Positions 45,163-52,640 of a stretch of DNA of 64,000 nt are shown piece after piece. Below the pieces are notes generated by a model, which was given only the letters and a program-made list of their open reading frames with translations, was not told the DNA's origin and ran no database searches. A program made the translations under genes and the position numbers. Position 1 is the first letter of the stretch; the number at the start of each line of letters is the position of its first letter. Source of the stretch: Sphingomonas sp. PL-96 (GTDB taxonomy: Bacteria > Pseudomonadota > Alphaproteobacteria > Sphingomonadales > Sphingomonadaceae); contig NZ_JAJFET010000006.1 of NCBI RefSeq assembly GCF_020707215.1, positions 1 to 64,000 on the forward strand, read 5' to 3'.

Positions 45163-46469
45163 GCCCGGTGGAGGAACGCGACGCGGCGATGCGGGCACTC
45201 GCCCGCGCCGATGCGGACACACAGGCAGCAACGCTCGCGATGCTGTCTCCCGCGCAGCGGCGGGAATTGCTGCACCGCTGGGAACGATGGGCGCACCCCG
45301 GCCAGCTGCCGACGGCGGAGGGCTGGCGGATCTGGCTGATCCTGGCCGGCCGCGGCTTTGGCAAGACGCGAGCGGCGGCGGAATGGGTGTCCGAATTCGC
45401 GCGCAGCCACCCGCAGGCGCGGATCGCACTGGTGGGGGCGACGCTGGATGACGTGCACCGGGTGATGGTGGGCGGCGAGGGCGGGCTGCAGGCGAGTGCG
45501 CACGACGACGAGCCGACGCTGTGGAAGGGCGGTGTGCTGCACTTCGCGTCGGGGGCCAAGGCCTTTGCCTATTCGGCGGAGGCGCCGGAGAAGCTTCGGG
45601 GTCCCGAGCATCATGCCGGCTGGTGCGACGAGATCGCGAAGTGGCGGCTGGGCGATGCGGCGTGGGACAATCTGATGATGGGCCTGCGGCTGGGCGAGCA
45701 TCCGCAGCTGGTGGTGACAACGACGCCCAAGCCAGGCGCGCTGCTGCGGCGGGTGCGGACGCTGCCGGGCGTGCACGAGACGCATGGGCGGACGAGCGAC
45801 AACCCGCACCTGCCCGCGAGCTTCGTCGAGGCGATGGCCGCGCACTATGCCGGCACGCGGCTGGGGCGGCAGGAGCTGGACGGCGAGCTGCTGGAGGATG
45901 TCGCGGGCGCGCTGTGGACGCGCGCGCTGATCGAGCGGTGCCGGGTACGGGCGGCGCCCGACCTGGTGCGGGTGGTAGTGGCCGTCGACCCGCCGGCGAG
46001 CGCAGACGGCGACGCCTGCGGGATCGTGGCGGCAGGGCTGGGGGTGGATGGGCGCGGCTATGTGCTGGAGGATGCGAGCGCCTCTGGACTGACGCCCGAC
46101 GGCTGGGCACAGGCGGTGGCGGCGTGCGCGGCGCGGCACGCGGCCGACCGCGTGGTGGCGGAGGCGAACCAGGGCGGCGCGATGGTCGAGACGGTGCTGC
46201 GCACGGCCGAGGCCGCGCTGCCGGTGCGGCTGGTGCATGCGTCGCGCGGCAAGTCGGCGCGGGCCGAGCCGGTCGCGGCGCTCTATGAGCGGGACCGGGT
46301 GGCGCATGTGGGGGCGTTCCCCGCGCTGGAGGACGAGCTGTGCGGGCTGGTCGCGGGCGGCGGCTATGAGGGGCCGGGGCGGTCCCCCGATCGTGCGGAC
46401 GCGCTGGTGTGGGCGCTGACGGAGCTGATGCTCGGCAGCCGCGGCGCCGCTTCGGTGCGGAGCCTGTGA
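45159..46469 (+). CDS. Large terminase subunit, DNA packaging ATPase/nuclease (GTA g2)
   Basis: This 436-residue motor protein packs and cuts DNA. The Walker A motif is LAGRGFGKTR (about residues 62-71), the Walker B region is HHAGWCDE (151-158), and LVVTTTPKP is the coupling motif. The C-terminal RNase H-like nuclease starts at VVVAVDPPAS (Asp277) and ends with the acidic PDRADALVWAL. All catalytic features look intact. Closest in type to the phage DNA-packaging TerL of alphaproteobacterial GTAs. Confidence 0.92.
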   Translation: MSPVEERDAAMRALARADADTQAATLAMLSPAQRRELLHRWERWAHPGQLPTAEGWRIWLILAGRGFGKTRAAAEWVSEFARSHPQARIALVGATLDDVHRVMVGGEGGLQASAHDDEPTLWKGGVLHFASGAKAFAYSAEAPEKLRGPEHHAGWCDEIAKWRLGDAAWDNLMMGLRLGEHPQLVVTTTPKPGALLRRVRTLPGVHETHGRTSDNPHLPASFVEAMAAHYAGTRLGRQELDGELLEDVAGALWTRALIERCRVRAAPDLVRVVVAVDPPASADGDACGIVAAGLGVDGRGYVLEDASASGLTPDGWAQAVAACAARHAADRVVAEANQGGAMVETVLRTAEAALPVRLVHASRGKSARAEPVAALYERDRVAHVGAFPALEDELCGLVAGGGYEGPGRSPDRADALVWALTELMLGSRGAASVRSL

Positions 46470-46476
46470 GCCCGGA

Positions 46477-46692
46477 TCAGGTGAACAGCGACAGGAACAG
46501 GAGCACGACGGCGACGGCGCACACGCTGCCGCCGATGGCGAGGTGGCGCGTGGCGGAGCGGGCATAGGGCTCGCCGCCGGCGGGGCGGAGCTGGTGCCGG
46601 CGGATGCGCCAGCCGGCCCAGGCGAACATGCCGCCCAGCCAGAACAGCATCAGCGATGCAGGGAACAGGGCGAAATGAGCGCTTTGCGGCAT
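46477..46692 (-). CDS. Small two-helix membrane protein, opposite strand inside the GTA cluster
   Basis: This 71-residue protein has two hydrophobic helices (FALFPASLMLFWLGGMFAWAGW and LAIGGSVCAVAVVLLFLSLF) around a basic loop. ATG 46692 has AAGGAG seven bases upstream, a strong ribosome binding site for this genome. It fills the 251-base gap between the terminase and portal genes but runs against them, ending eight bases from the terminase stop. I do not recognise the family. It could be a host gene caught in the cluster or a local regulator or holin-like protein; none of this is shown. Confidence 0.55.
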   Translation of the reverse strand: MPQSAHFALFPASLMLFWLGGMFAWAGWRIRRHQLRPAGGEPYARSATRHLAIGGSVCAVAVVLLFLSLFT

Positions 46693-46720
46693 TCGACTCT
46701 CCTTGGCGGAGGAAGCTAAC

Positions 46721-47862
46721 ATGAAATGGTTCGGGAAAAAGAGCCTGGGGGCGCAGCCCTCGGGCGAGGGGCGGCGACCGCCGCTGTCGGCGGCGGGTTC
46801 AATCCCGGCGCTGGGCAGCTGGCCGACCAGCTATGAGGCGCAGGTGCGCGCCGGTTACCTGGAGAATGCGATCGCGCAGCGCGCGGTTCGGATGGTCGCC
46901 GAAGGTGTCGCGGCGGCACCGATCACAGGCGCGGACGAGCGGGTGGTGCGGCTGGTCACGCGGCGCTCGGCGGGACAGGTGCTGGTGGAGACGATCGCCG
47001 CCCAGCTGCTGCTGCACGGCAACGCGTTCGTGCAGTTGCTCGACGACGGGCGCGGCGGGGTTGGCGAGCTGTATGCGCTGCGACCCGAGCGGGTGAGCGT
47101 GGAGCCGGACGCGAACGGCTGGCCGGTGGCGTTCCGGTACCGGGTGGGCGCGCAGGTGCAGCGGCTGCCGGCGGAGGATGCCCGCGGTCGGGCGGCGGTA
47201 GTGCATATCAAGGCGTTCCACCCGCTCGACGACCATTATGGGCTGGGCTGCCTGGGCGCGGCCGCGGGCGCGATCGCGGTCCACAATGCGGCGGCGCGCT
47301 GGAACAAGGCGCTGCTGGACAATGCGGCGCGGCCGTCGGGTGCGCTGGTTTATGATCCGGGGATGGCGGCGTCTTGTCGCGCGACCAGTTCGACCGGCTG
47401 CGCGCCGAAATGGAGGCGGGCTTTGCGGGGGCTGCCAATGCCGGGCGGCCGATGCTGCTGGAAGGGGGCCTCAAGTGGCAGGCGATGAGCCTGACGCCGG
47501 CCGACATGGACTTCAACGGGCTGAAGGCACAGGCGGCGCGGGAGATCGCGCTGGCGTTCGGGGTGCCGCCGATGCTGCTGGGGCTGCCGGGCGACAATAC
47601 TTACGCCAATTATCGCGAGGCGAACCGGGCGCTGTGGCGGCTGGCGATCCTGCCGCTGGCGGAGAGGATCCTGGCGGAACTCGCCCAGGGGCTGGCGGCA
47701 CATTTCGGCGACGCGACGCTGTCGGTGGACCTCGACCGGGTGCCGGCGCTGGCGGAGGACCGCGAGCGGCTGTGGTCGCAGGTGAGCGGGGCGGAGTTCC
47801 TGACGCGCGAGGAGAAGCGAGCGATGGTGGGCGTCGGGCCGGAGGCCGGGGCGGGGCTGTAG
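46721..47862 (+). pseudogene. Portal protein with a one-base frameshift (GTA g3)
   Basis: The first part (from ATG 46721) encodes a HK97-type portal up to RPSGALVYDPG and then loses frame; the remainder continues from LSRDQFDRLRAEMEAGFAG to the end in the -1 frame. Adding one G to the GGGG run at 47359-47362 restores DPGDGGVLSRDQ and a single product of about 380 residues, the normal portal size. Motifs on both sides (LLLHGNAFVQLL; FGVPPMLLGLPGDNTYANYREA) are well kept, so the break is recent or a sequencing error in a G run. AGGAAG precedes the start. The portal is the DNA entry ring joining head and tail, so a true break would stop particle production. Confidence 0.85.
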
Positions 47863-47867
47863 TTCTC

Positions 47868-47890
47868 GTGCTCCGCGCAGGCGGAAGCAC
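47868..47890. repeat. Single unit of the palindromic repeat family
   Basis: GTGCTCCGC and GCGGAAGCAC pair around GCAG, giving an imperfect hairpin with one bulge just after the portal stop. Its sequence resembles the CCTGCGCAGGC units at 1-93 and 33475-33552. Confidence 0.45.
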
Positions 47891-47900
47891 AGAGGCGGGG

Positions 47901-48062
47901 TCAGCGCGGGTGGGCCGTTGGCAGGGTGCAGGTCATGGTGGTGCGCTCGAAGCGGCCGCCCTGGCCTGCGCATTGCTTGCCGCGGACGAACGGCATCACG
48001 AACGCGATCGACACCAGGGCGGCGAGCGCAGCGAACAGGACGATGCGGAGCCGGCGGCGCAT
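47901..48062 (-). CDS. Small exported or membrane protein, opposite strand inside the GTA cluster
   Basis: This 53-residue open frame begins MRRRLRIVLFAALAALVSIA, a basic start followed by a hydrophobic helix, and ends with a short domain carrying two cysteines (GKQCAGQGG and TMTCTLP). That form resembles other tiny sphingomonad exported proteins with a QC...C pair. It occupies the gap between the portal and the g3.5-like gene on the opposite strand, like the small gene at 46477-46692. It is too short for certainty; the coding-like composition and fitting position are the main support. Confidence 0.45.
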   Translation of the reverse strand: MRRRLRIVLFAALAALVSIAFVMPFVRGKQCAGQGGRFERTTMTCTLPTAHPR

Positions 48063-48090
48063 GGCCGGGCAGTATCAGGTGGAGGCGGCA

Positions 48091-48399
48091 ATGGACAATG
48101 CACAGGTGCTCGCGCAGCTGATGGGGCAGGCGCGCCACGACGGCGCCGACCTGGCGACGCTGCGGGCGATGGTCGAGGAGGCGGGCGAGGTCGGGGCGAC
48201 GCGCGCGCTCACCCGGCTGGGGCTGGAGGATGCGGCTGCCGGCGGCGACATGAAGGAGCTGCGCGAGCTGCTGGCGGCGTGGCGCGATGCCAAGCGATCG
48301 GCAGCGCGCGCGGCGATCGGCTGGGTGATGCGCATGCTGCTGGCGCTGGTGCTGGTGGGGGTCGCGATGAAGACCGGCTTCGAAGGCTGGCTGCGGTGA
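48091..48399 (+). CDS. Small membrane protein at the GTA g3.5 position
   Basis: This 102-residue protein is helical and charged in its first part (LATLRAMVEEAGEVGATRALTRLGLED) with one hydrophobic helix near the C terminus (AIGWVMRMLLALVLVGVAMK). Its place between portal and prohead protease matches the small g3.5 gene of Rhodobacter GTA, and the layout recalls DUF6127 proteins of sphingomonads, though I cannot confirm that. GGAGG precedes ATG 48091. Its stop overlaps the protease start by three bases. Confidence 0.65.
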   Translation: MDNAQVLAQLMGQARHDGADLATLRAMVEEAGEVGATRALTRLGLEDAAAGGDMKELRELLAAWRDAKRSAARAAIGWVMRMLLALVLVGVAMKTGFEGWLR

Positions 48400-48770
48400 G
48401 CGTGCGGTTCGCCGGCTATGCCGCGATCTTCGATGTGCCCGATCGTGGCGGCGATGTGGTGCGCGCCGGGGCCTTTGCGGAAGCCGGACCGGTGCCGCTG
48501 CTGTGGCAGCATTGCGGCTCGCCGGTCGGGCAGGTCGAGATGCTGGGCGAGGACAGCCGGGGTCTGCGCGTCATCGGCCGGGTCGAACTGCCGGAGCTGG
48601 CTCAGCTGGTGGAGCAGGGCGCGGTCGGCGGGCTGTCGTTCGGGTACCGGGTGCAGGCGGCGCGGCACGGGCGGTGGCGCGAGCTGGAGCGACTGGACCT
48701 GATCGAGGTGAGCCTGGTGCCGGTGCCGATGCAGCCGCTGGCATGGGTGCATGCGGTGGCGCCCGGCTGA
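48396..48770 (+). CDS. HK97-type prohead protease (GTA g4)
   Basis: This 124-residue serine protease matures the capsid. It starts at GTG 48396, overlapping the previous gene in GTGA fashion, with VRFAGYAAIFDVPDRGGDVV at the N terminus. The catalytic histidine is His39 in LLWQHCGSPVG and the serine Ser81 in VGGLSFGYRV, with Glu104 in LDLIEVSLVP as the probable third member. It is shorter than typical prohead proteases (about 180-200 residues), keeping essentially the core only. Confidence 0.85.
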   Translation: MSVRFAGYAAIFDVPDRGGDVVRAGAFAEAGPVPLLWQHCGSPVGQVEMLGEDSRGLRVIGRVELPELAQLVEQGAVGGLSFGYRVQAARHGRWRELERLDLIEVSLVPVPMQPLAWVHAVAPG

Positions 48771-48840
48771 GTGCGCAAAAGCTTTCGAAGCGTGGCGAGG
48801 GCGTCCCGGTGGGGCGCCCTTTTCTTTGTGGGAGACGGTG

Positions 48841-49899
48841 ATGATCGAGACCAAGGCAGATGCGCTGGAAGCGAGCTTTGCAGGCGTGGAGGGTGCAGGC
48901 ACCCCGGCGGCGCGGCCGATGCTGGCAGGGGCGGCAGCGCGGCCGGGCGGCGCGGCGTTCGAGGGCTTTGTGCGCAGCGGTGCGACGCTGGAGATGAAGG
49001 CCTTTACTGGCACGACCAATGAGGGCGGCGGTTACGCAGTGCCGACCGAGATCGACCGGCAAATCGACACGCTGCTGAAGGTGGCAAGCCCGATCCGCGC
49101 CATCGCTCATGTCGTGAAGGTCGGCAGTGCCGGCTATCGCAAGCTGGTGACGAGCGGCGGCACGCCGTCCGGCTGGGCGTCGGAGACCGCGGCGCGGCCC
49201 GAGACGGCGACCCCGAGCTTCCACGAAGTGTCGCCGCCGATGGGCGACCTCTATGCCAATCCGGCGGCGAGCCAGGCGATGCTCGACGATGCGGCGTTCG
49301 ACGTCGAGGAATGGCTGGCGGGGGAGATCGCGGCGGAGTTCGCGGCAGCCGAGGGGCAGGCGTTCGTCAACGGGACGGGCATCAACCAGCCCAAGGGGTT
49401 CCTGCGCCAGCCGGTGTCGACCGCGGGCGATGCGACGCGCGCGTTCGGGACGCTGCAATATCTGCCGAGCGGGGCAGCGGGCGACTTCGGCAGTGAGCCG
49501 CAGGACCGGCTGATCGACCTGGTGCAGAGCCTGCGCGCGCCCTATCGCCAGGGGGCGGTGTTCGTGATGAACGCGGCAACCTCGACCCGCATCCGCAAGC
49601 TCAAGACGTCGGACGGCGCGTTCCTGTGGCAGCCTGGGCTGGTAGCAGGCCAGCCGGACACGCTGCTCGGCTATCCGGTCGTCGAGGCGGAGGACATGCC
49701 CGACGTGGCCGCGGACAGCCCGTCGATCGCGTTCGGCAACTTCCGCCTGGGGTATCTGATCGCCGAGCGGCAGGAGACGCAGATCCTGCGCGATCCCTAT
49801 TCGAACAAGCCGTTCGTGCACTTCTACGCGACCAAGCGCGTGGGCGGCCAGGTCAGCAATTCGGAGGCGATCAAGCTGATGAAGTTCGCCGCGGCCTGA
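48841..49899 (+). CDS. Major capsid protein, HK97 fold (GTA g5)
   Basis: This 352-residue protein builds the shell. An Ala/Gly-rich N-terminal region of about 60 residues, likely the part removed by the protease, precedes TNEGGGYAVPTEIDRQI, where the mature HK97 fold begins. Further family stretches are GQAFVNGTGINQPKGFL, VFVMNAATSTRIRKLK, LLGYPVVEAEDMPD and FGNFRLGYLIAER. The scaffold-like N-terminal part is short compared with the roughly 100 residues removed from Rhodobacter GTA capsid protein. ATG 48841 follows GGGAGA. Confidence 0.93.
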   Translation: MIETKADALEASFAGVEGAGTPAARPMLAGAAARPGGAAFEGFVRSGATLEMKAFTGTTNEGGGYAVPTEIDRQIDTLLKVASPIRAIAHVVKVGSAGYRKLVTSGGTPSGWASETAARPETATPSFHEVSPPMGDLYANPAASQAMLDDAAFDVEEWLAGEIAAEFAAAEGQAFVNGTGINQPKGFLRQPVSTAGDATRAFGTLQYLPSGAAGDFGSEPQDRLIDLVQSLRAPYRQGAVFVMNAATSTRIRKLKTSDGAFLWQPGLVAGQPDTLLGYPVVEAEDMPDVAADSPSIAFGNFRLGYLIAERQETQILRDPYSNKPFVHFYATKRVGGQVSNSEAIKLMKFAAA

Positions 49900-49967
49900 G
49901 CGACGCCATGCCGGCGCGGGGAGTGCCCGCGCCGGTTCTTCCTGCCCAACAGTGACGGAGCTGCCCT

Positions 49968-50519
49968 ATGGAGACGCCACCCATCCCGGAGGCGGCGATC
50001 GCTGCCGCCTGCGCGGCCGCCCTCGCCCATTTGCGCATGGCGGCGACCAACGAGGCGGCGGTGCTGGAGCAGGCCGCCGCCACTGCCTTTGCCGTGTGCG
50101 AGACGTTCACCGGGCATGCGCTGATTGCGCGCGACTGGCAGGCGGTGGTGCCGGCGGCGGCGAGCTGGACACCGCTGCCGGTGCAGCCGGTGACGGCGAT
50201 CACCCGGGTCGAGGGCCTGCCGGCGGAGGGCAGCGCCTTTCCCCTGCCGGCCGGAAACCATGCGATCGACCTTACCGCCGATGGCGTCGGCTGGGTGAAG
50301 GCGATGCTTCCCGGGAGTGCGGGACGGCTGCGCATCTGCTTTCGTGCGGGGCTGGCGGAGGCTTGGGAGACGCTGCCTGCGCCGATCTCGCAAGGCATGG
50401 TGCTGCTGATCGCGCACTTGTTCGCAAGCGGCAGCGCGGGCGGGGAGCCGCCGGCTGCGGTGGCGGCGCTGTGGCGGCCGTGGCGGCGACTGCGGCTGGC
50501 GCCGGAGGTGAGGCGATGA
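49968..50519 (+). CDS. Head-tail connector (GTA g6-like)
   Basis: This 183-residue protein lies directly after the capsid gene, where phage gp6-type connectors are found. It has a helical start (AACAAALAHLRMAATNEAAVLEQ) and a beta-rich middle (TPLPVQPVTAITRVEGLPAEG and GSAGRLRICFRAGL), then a helix near the end, as in the phiE125 gp8 family of connectors. Identity rests on order plus this layout. Its stop overlaps the next start by four bases. Confidence 0.75.
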   Translation: METPPIPEAAIAAACAAALAHLRMAATNEAAVLEQAAATAFAVCETFTGHALIARDWQAVVPAAASWTPLPVQPVTAITRVEGLPAEGSAFPLPAGNHAIDLTADGVGWVKAMLPGSAGRLRICFRAGLAEAWETLPAPISQGMVLLIAHLFASGSAGGEPPAAVAALWRPWRRLRLAPEVRR

Positions 50520-50731
50520 GGGCGCGGCTGCTGGCGCGCGGCGAGGCGGCGGGTGCGAGGGCGGTCGCGGCGGCGGTGGCGCGGATCGGCGATGCCGCGC
50601 GGGAAGGTGCCGCCGGGCTGCGGGGCGTTGGCGTCGAGAGCGACGAGAGTTCCGTGACGATTTCGGGGCGCGGGCTGTGGCGGCGACGGATCGAGGATGC
50701 GCGCGTGCGCTGGCTGGGAGCGGAGCGATGA
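50516..50731 (+). CDS. Short protein at the head-tail adaptor (GTA g7) position
   Basis: This 71-residue protein is helical and Ala/Arg-rich with a small beta-like end, SSVTISGRGLWRRRI. It overlaps its neighbours in ATGA manner on both sides, so it is clearly part of the operon. In Rhodobacter GTA the g7 head-tail adaptor of about 110 residues sits here; this protein is shorter and I cannot show homology. Its final part resembles the HK97 gp10-type pattern SGRGLxxR, seen in adaptor proteins. Confidence 0.65.
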   Translation: MRARLLARGEAAGARAVAAAVARIGDAAREGAAGLRGVGVESDESSVTISGRGLWRRRIEDARVRWLGAER

Positions 50732-51129
50732 GCGCGCAGACGGTGCTGGGCGAGGCGCTGGTCGCCGCCCTCAACGCGCATTCCGGAGTGACGCGGGTGG
50801 TAACGGCGGTGTTCGACGCGCCGCCGGTGCGCGCGGCGCGGCCTTATGCGGAGGTGGCCGAGGCGCTGCTGACCGACTGGAGCACCAAGGACATGGCGGG
50901 GCGCGAGGGGCGGATCGCGGTCGTGCTGCGCGACGCCGGGGAGCGGCCGGTGCGGCTGCGCGACCTGGCAGGCGAGGTGGATGCGGCGGTCGAGGCGCTG
51001 CCGCGCGACTTGGGCGAGGGATGGCGGATCGCGAGCCTGGTGCCGGTGCGAAGCCGCATCGTGCGCGAGGGCGACGGGCTCTGGGCCGGGACCAACGAAT
51101 ATCGGGTGCGCATGCTGCGGATGCAGTGA
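50728..51129 (+). CDS. Tail terminator, DUF3168 (GTA g8)
   Basis: This 133-residue protein has the DUF3168 pattern: LGEALVAALNAHSGV, VFDAPPVRAARPYAEVAEALLTDWSTKDMAGREGRIAVVLRD and NEYRVRMLRMQ at the end. DUF3168 proteins cap the tail tube at the head side. ATG 50728 overlaps the previous stop (ATGA). Confidence 0.88.
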   Translation: MSAQTVLGEALVAALNAHSGVTRVVTAVFDAPPVRAARPYAEVAEALLTDWSTKDMAGREGRIAVVLRDAGERPVRLRDLAGEVDAAVEALPRDLGEGWRIASLVPVRSRIVREGDGLWAGTNEYRVRMLRMQ

Positions 51130-51144
51130 CAAGGGAGACGGAAC

Positions 51145-51552
51145 ATGGCGGCGGAAAAGGGAAGCGCGTTCCTGCTGAAGGTGGGCGACGGCCAGGTGCC
51201 GCCCGGCTTCACCACGGTGGCGGGGCTGCGCACGACGCAGCTGTCGATCAATGGCGAGGCGGTGGCGATCACGTCCAAGGATTCGGGCGGGTGGCGCGAG
51301 CTGCTGTCGGGCGCAGGCGTGCGATCGGTGAGCGTTTCGGGCGCGGGGGTGTTTACCGGATCGGCGGCGGAGGTGCGGCTGAAGAGCAATGCACTGGCGG
51401 GCACGATCGACGATTATCGGCTGAGCTTCGAAAGCGGCGAGACCATGACCGGACGGTTCCTGCTCACCCGCCTGGATTATGCCGGTGATTACAATGGCGA
51501 GCGCAGCTACACGCTGGCGCTGGAAAGCTCCGGACCGGTGGTGTCGGCATGA
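51145..51552 (+). CDS. Major tail tube protein (GTA g9, TP901-1 type)
   Basis: This 135-residue protein builds the tail tube. The sequence KGSAFLLKVGDGQVPPGFTTVAGLRTTQLSINGEAV is the typical start of phage major tail proteins of the TP901-1 group in GTAs, followed by VSGAGVFTGSAAEVRL and GDYNGERSYTLALESSGPV. GGGAGA lies before ATG 51145. Confidence 0.92.
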   Translation: MAAEKGSAFLLKVGDGQVPPGFTTVAGLRTTQLSINGEAVAITSKDSGGWRELLSGAGVRSVSVSGAGVFTGSAAEVRLKSNALAGTIDDYRLSFESGETMTGRFLLTRLDYAGDYNGERSYTLALESSGPVVSA

Positions 51553-51866
51553 GCGGGGAACCGGCGAATCCGGTGCGCGGCGAGGCGGAGCTGCGGGTGG
51601 CGGGCGAGCGGCTGGTGTTGCGGCCGAGCTTTGCCGCGCTGGTGGCCGCCGAGGGCGAGCTGGGGCCGCTGTTCGCGCTCGTGGAGCGGGCGGCGGCGGG
51701 GAAGCTGTCGCTCGGCGAGCTGGTGGCGCTGTTCTGGCACTGCCTGCGCGAGCGGCCGGAGGCGCTGACCCGAGAGGTGCTGGGCGAGGCAGTGGTTGCA
51801 GGCGGGCTCGCGGCCGCCACTCCCGCATTGCGGCAGCTGCTGGCGCAGATTCTGGGCGGGCGGTGA
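51549..51866 (+). CDS. Tail assembly chaperone, GTA TAC family (g10)
   Basis: This 105-residue protein matches the gene transfer agent family protein (PF11836) in length and pattern, for example RVAGERLVLRPSFAALVAAE and LGELVALFWHCLRE. It overlaps the tail tube gene upstream (ATGA) and the next small chaperone gene downstream (GTGA). Such proteins keep the tape measure ready for tube assembly. Confidence 0.85.
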   Translation: MSGEPANPVRGEAELRVAGERLVLRPSFAALVAAEGELGPLFALVERAAAGKLSLGELVALFWHCLRERPEALTREVLGEAVVAGGLAAATPALRQLLAQILGGR

Positions 51867-52063
51867 GCGAGCGTTTCGCCGACGCCGCGGTGCGGCTGGC
51901 GGGGTTGGCGGGGCTGTGGTTCGGCTGGAGCCCTGACGCTTTTTGGCGGGCTACGCCGGCGGAGCTTGCGGCGTTGGCGACTGCCCTGGGCGGTGATTCG
52001 GGCACGGCGCCGCCCGATGCGGGCACGCTGGCCCGGCTGATGGAGGCATTTCCCGATGGATGA
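51863..52063 (+). CDS. Second tail assembly chaperone (GTA g10.1, TIGR02216-like)
   Basis: This 66-residue protein starts at GTG 51863, overlapping the previous gene. The core AAVRLAGLAGLWFGWSPDAFWRATPAELAALA is the standard motif of small TIGR02216 phage proteins found between the TAC and tape measure genes of GTAs. It overlaps the tape measure start by eight bases. Confidence 0.82.
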   Translation: MSERFADAAVRLAGLAGLWFGWSPDAFWRATPAELAALATALGGDSGTAPPDAGTLARLMEAFPDG

Positions 52064-52619
52064 GGAAATCGAGCGGCTGGTGGTGTCGGTGCGCGCCGAC
52101 ACGGCCGGCTTCGCACGCGACGTGGCGACGATGCAGAACAGCCTGGACGGGCCATTCGCGAGCGGCGTGGACAAGGCCGGTCGCGCGCTGGAGACGACGC
52201 TGGTGCGGGCGGTGCGCAGCGGCTCGATCGGCTTCGAGGATCTGGGCCGGATCGCCAACCAGGTGCTGGGCGAGATCGCGGCGAGCGCAATGCACAGCGG
52301 GCTCGACACGTTGCTGGGCGGCGCGGCGAGCGGGGGCGGGCTGCTTGGCTCGCTGCTGGGGCTGGTGTCGGGAGCGCCGGGGCGCGCCACGGGCGGGCCG
52401 GTCAGCCCGCAGCGGCCCTATTGGGTGGGCGAGCGCGGGCCGGAGCTGTTCGTGCCGACCAGCAGCGGCAGCATCGCCACGGCGCAACCCGCCGGCGGGC
52501 GCGACGTGCGGGTATCGATCTCCGTCAATGCCGGATCGGGCGACACGCCGCGGGCGCTGGCGCAGTCGAGCCGGCAGGTGGCGCGCGCGGTGAAGGCCGC
52601 GCTGATCGACATCGACTGA
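52056..52619 (+). CDS. Tape measure protein (GTA g11)
   Basis: This 187-residue protein fixes tail length. It begins with EEIERLVVSVRADTAGFARDV, like other GTA tape measures, has a Gly/Leu-rich hydrophobic middle (GGGLLGSLLGLVSG), and ends with the phage motif RPYWVGERGPELFVP followed by a short C-terminal stretch. It is shorter than the Rhodobacter GTA protein (about 219 residues), which predicts a short tail. Confidence 0.85.
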   Translation: MDEEIERLVVSVRADTAGFARDVATMQNSLDGPFASGVDKAGRALETTLVRAVRSGSIGFEDLGRIANQVLGEIAASAMHSGLDTLLGGAASGGGLLGSLLGLVSGAPGRATGGPVSPQRPYWVGERGPELFVPTSSGSIATAQPAGGRDVRVSISVNAGSGDTPRALAQSSRQVARAVKAALIDID

Positions 52620-52640
52620 GCCCCGGGGCGGAGAAAGCAC

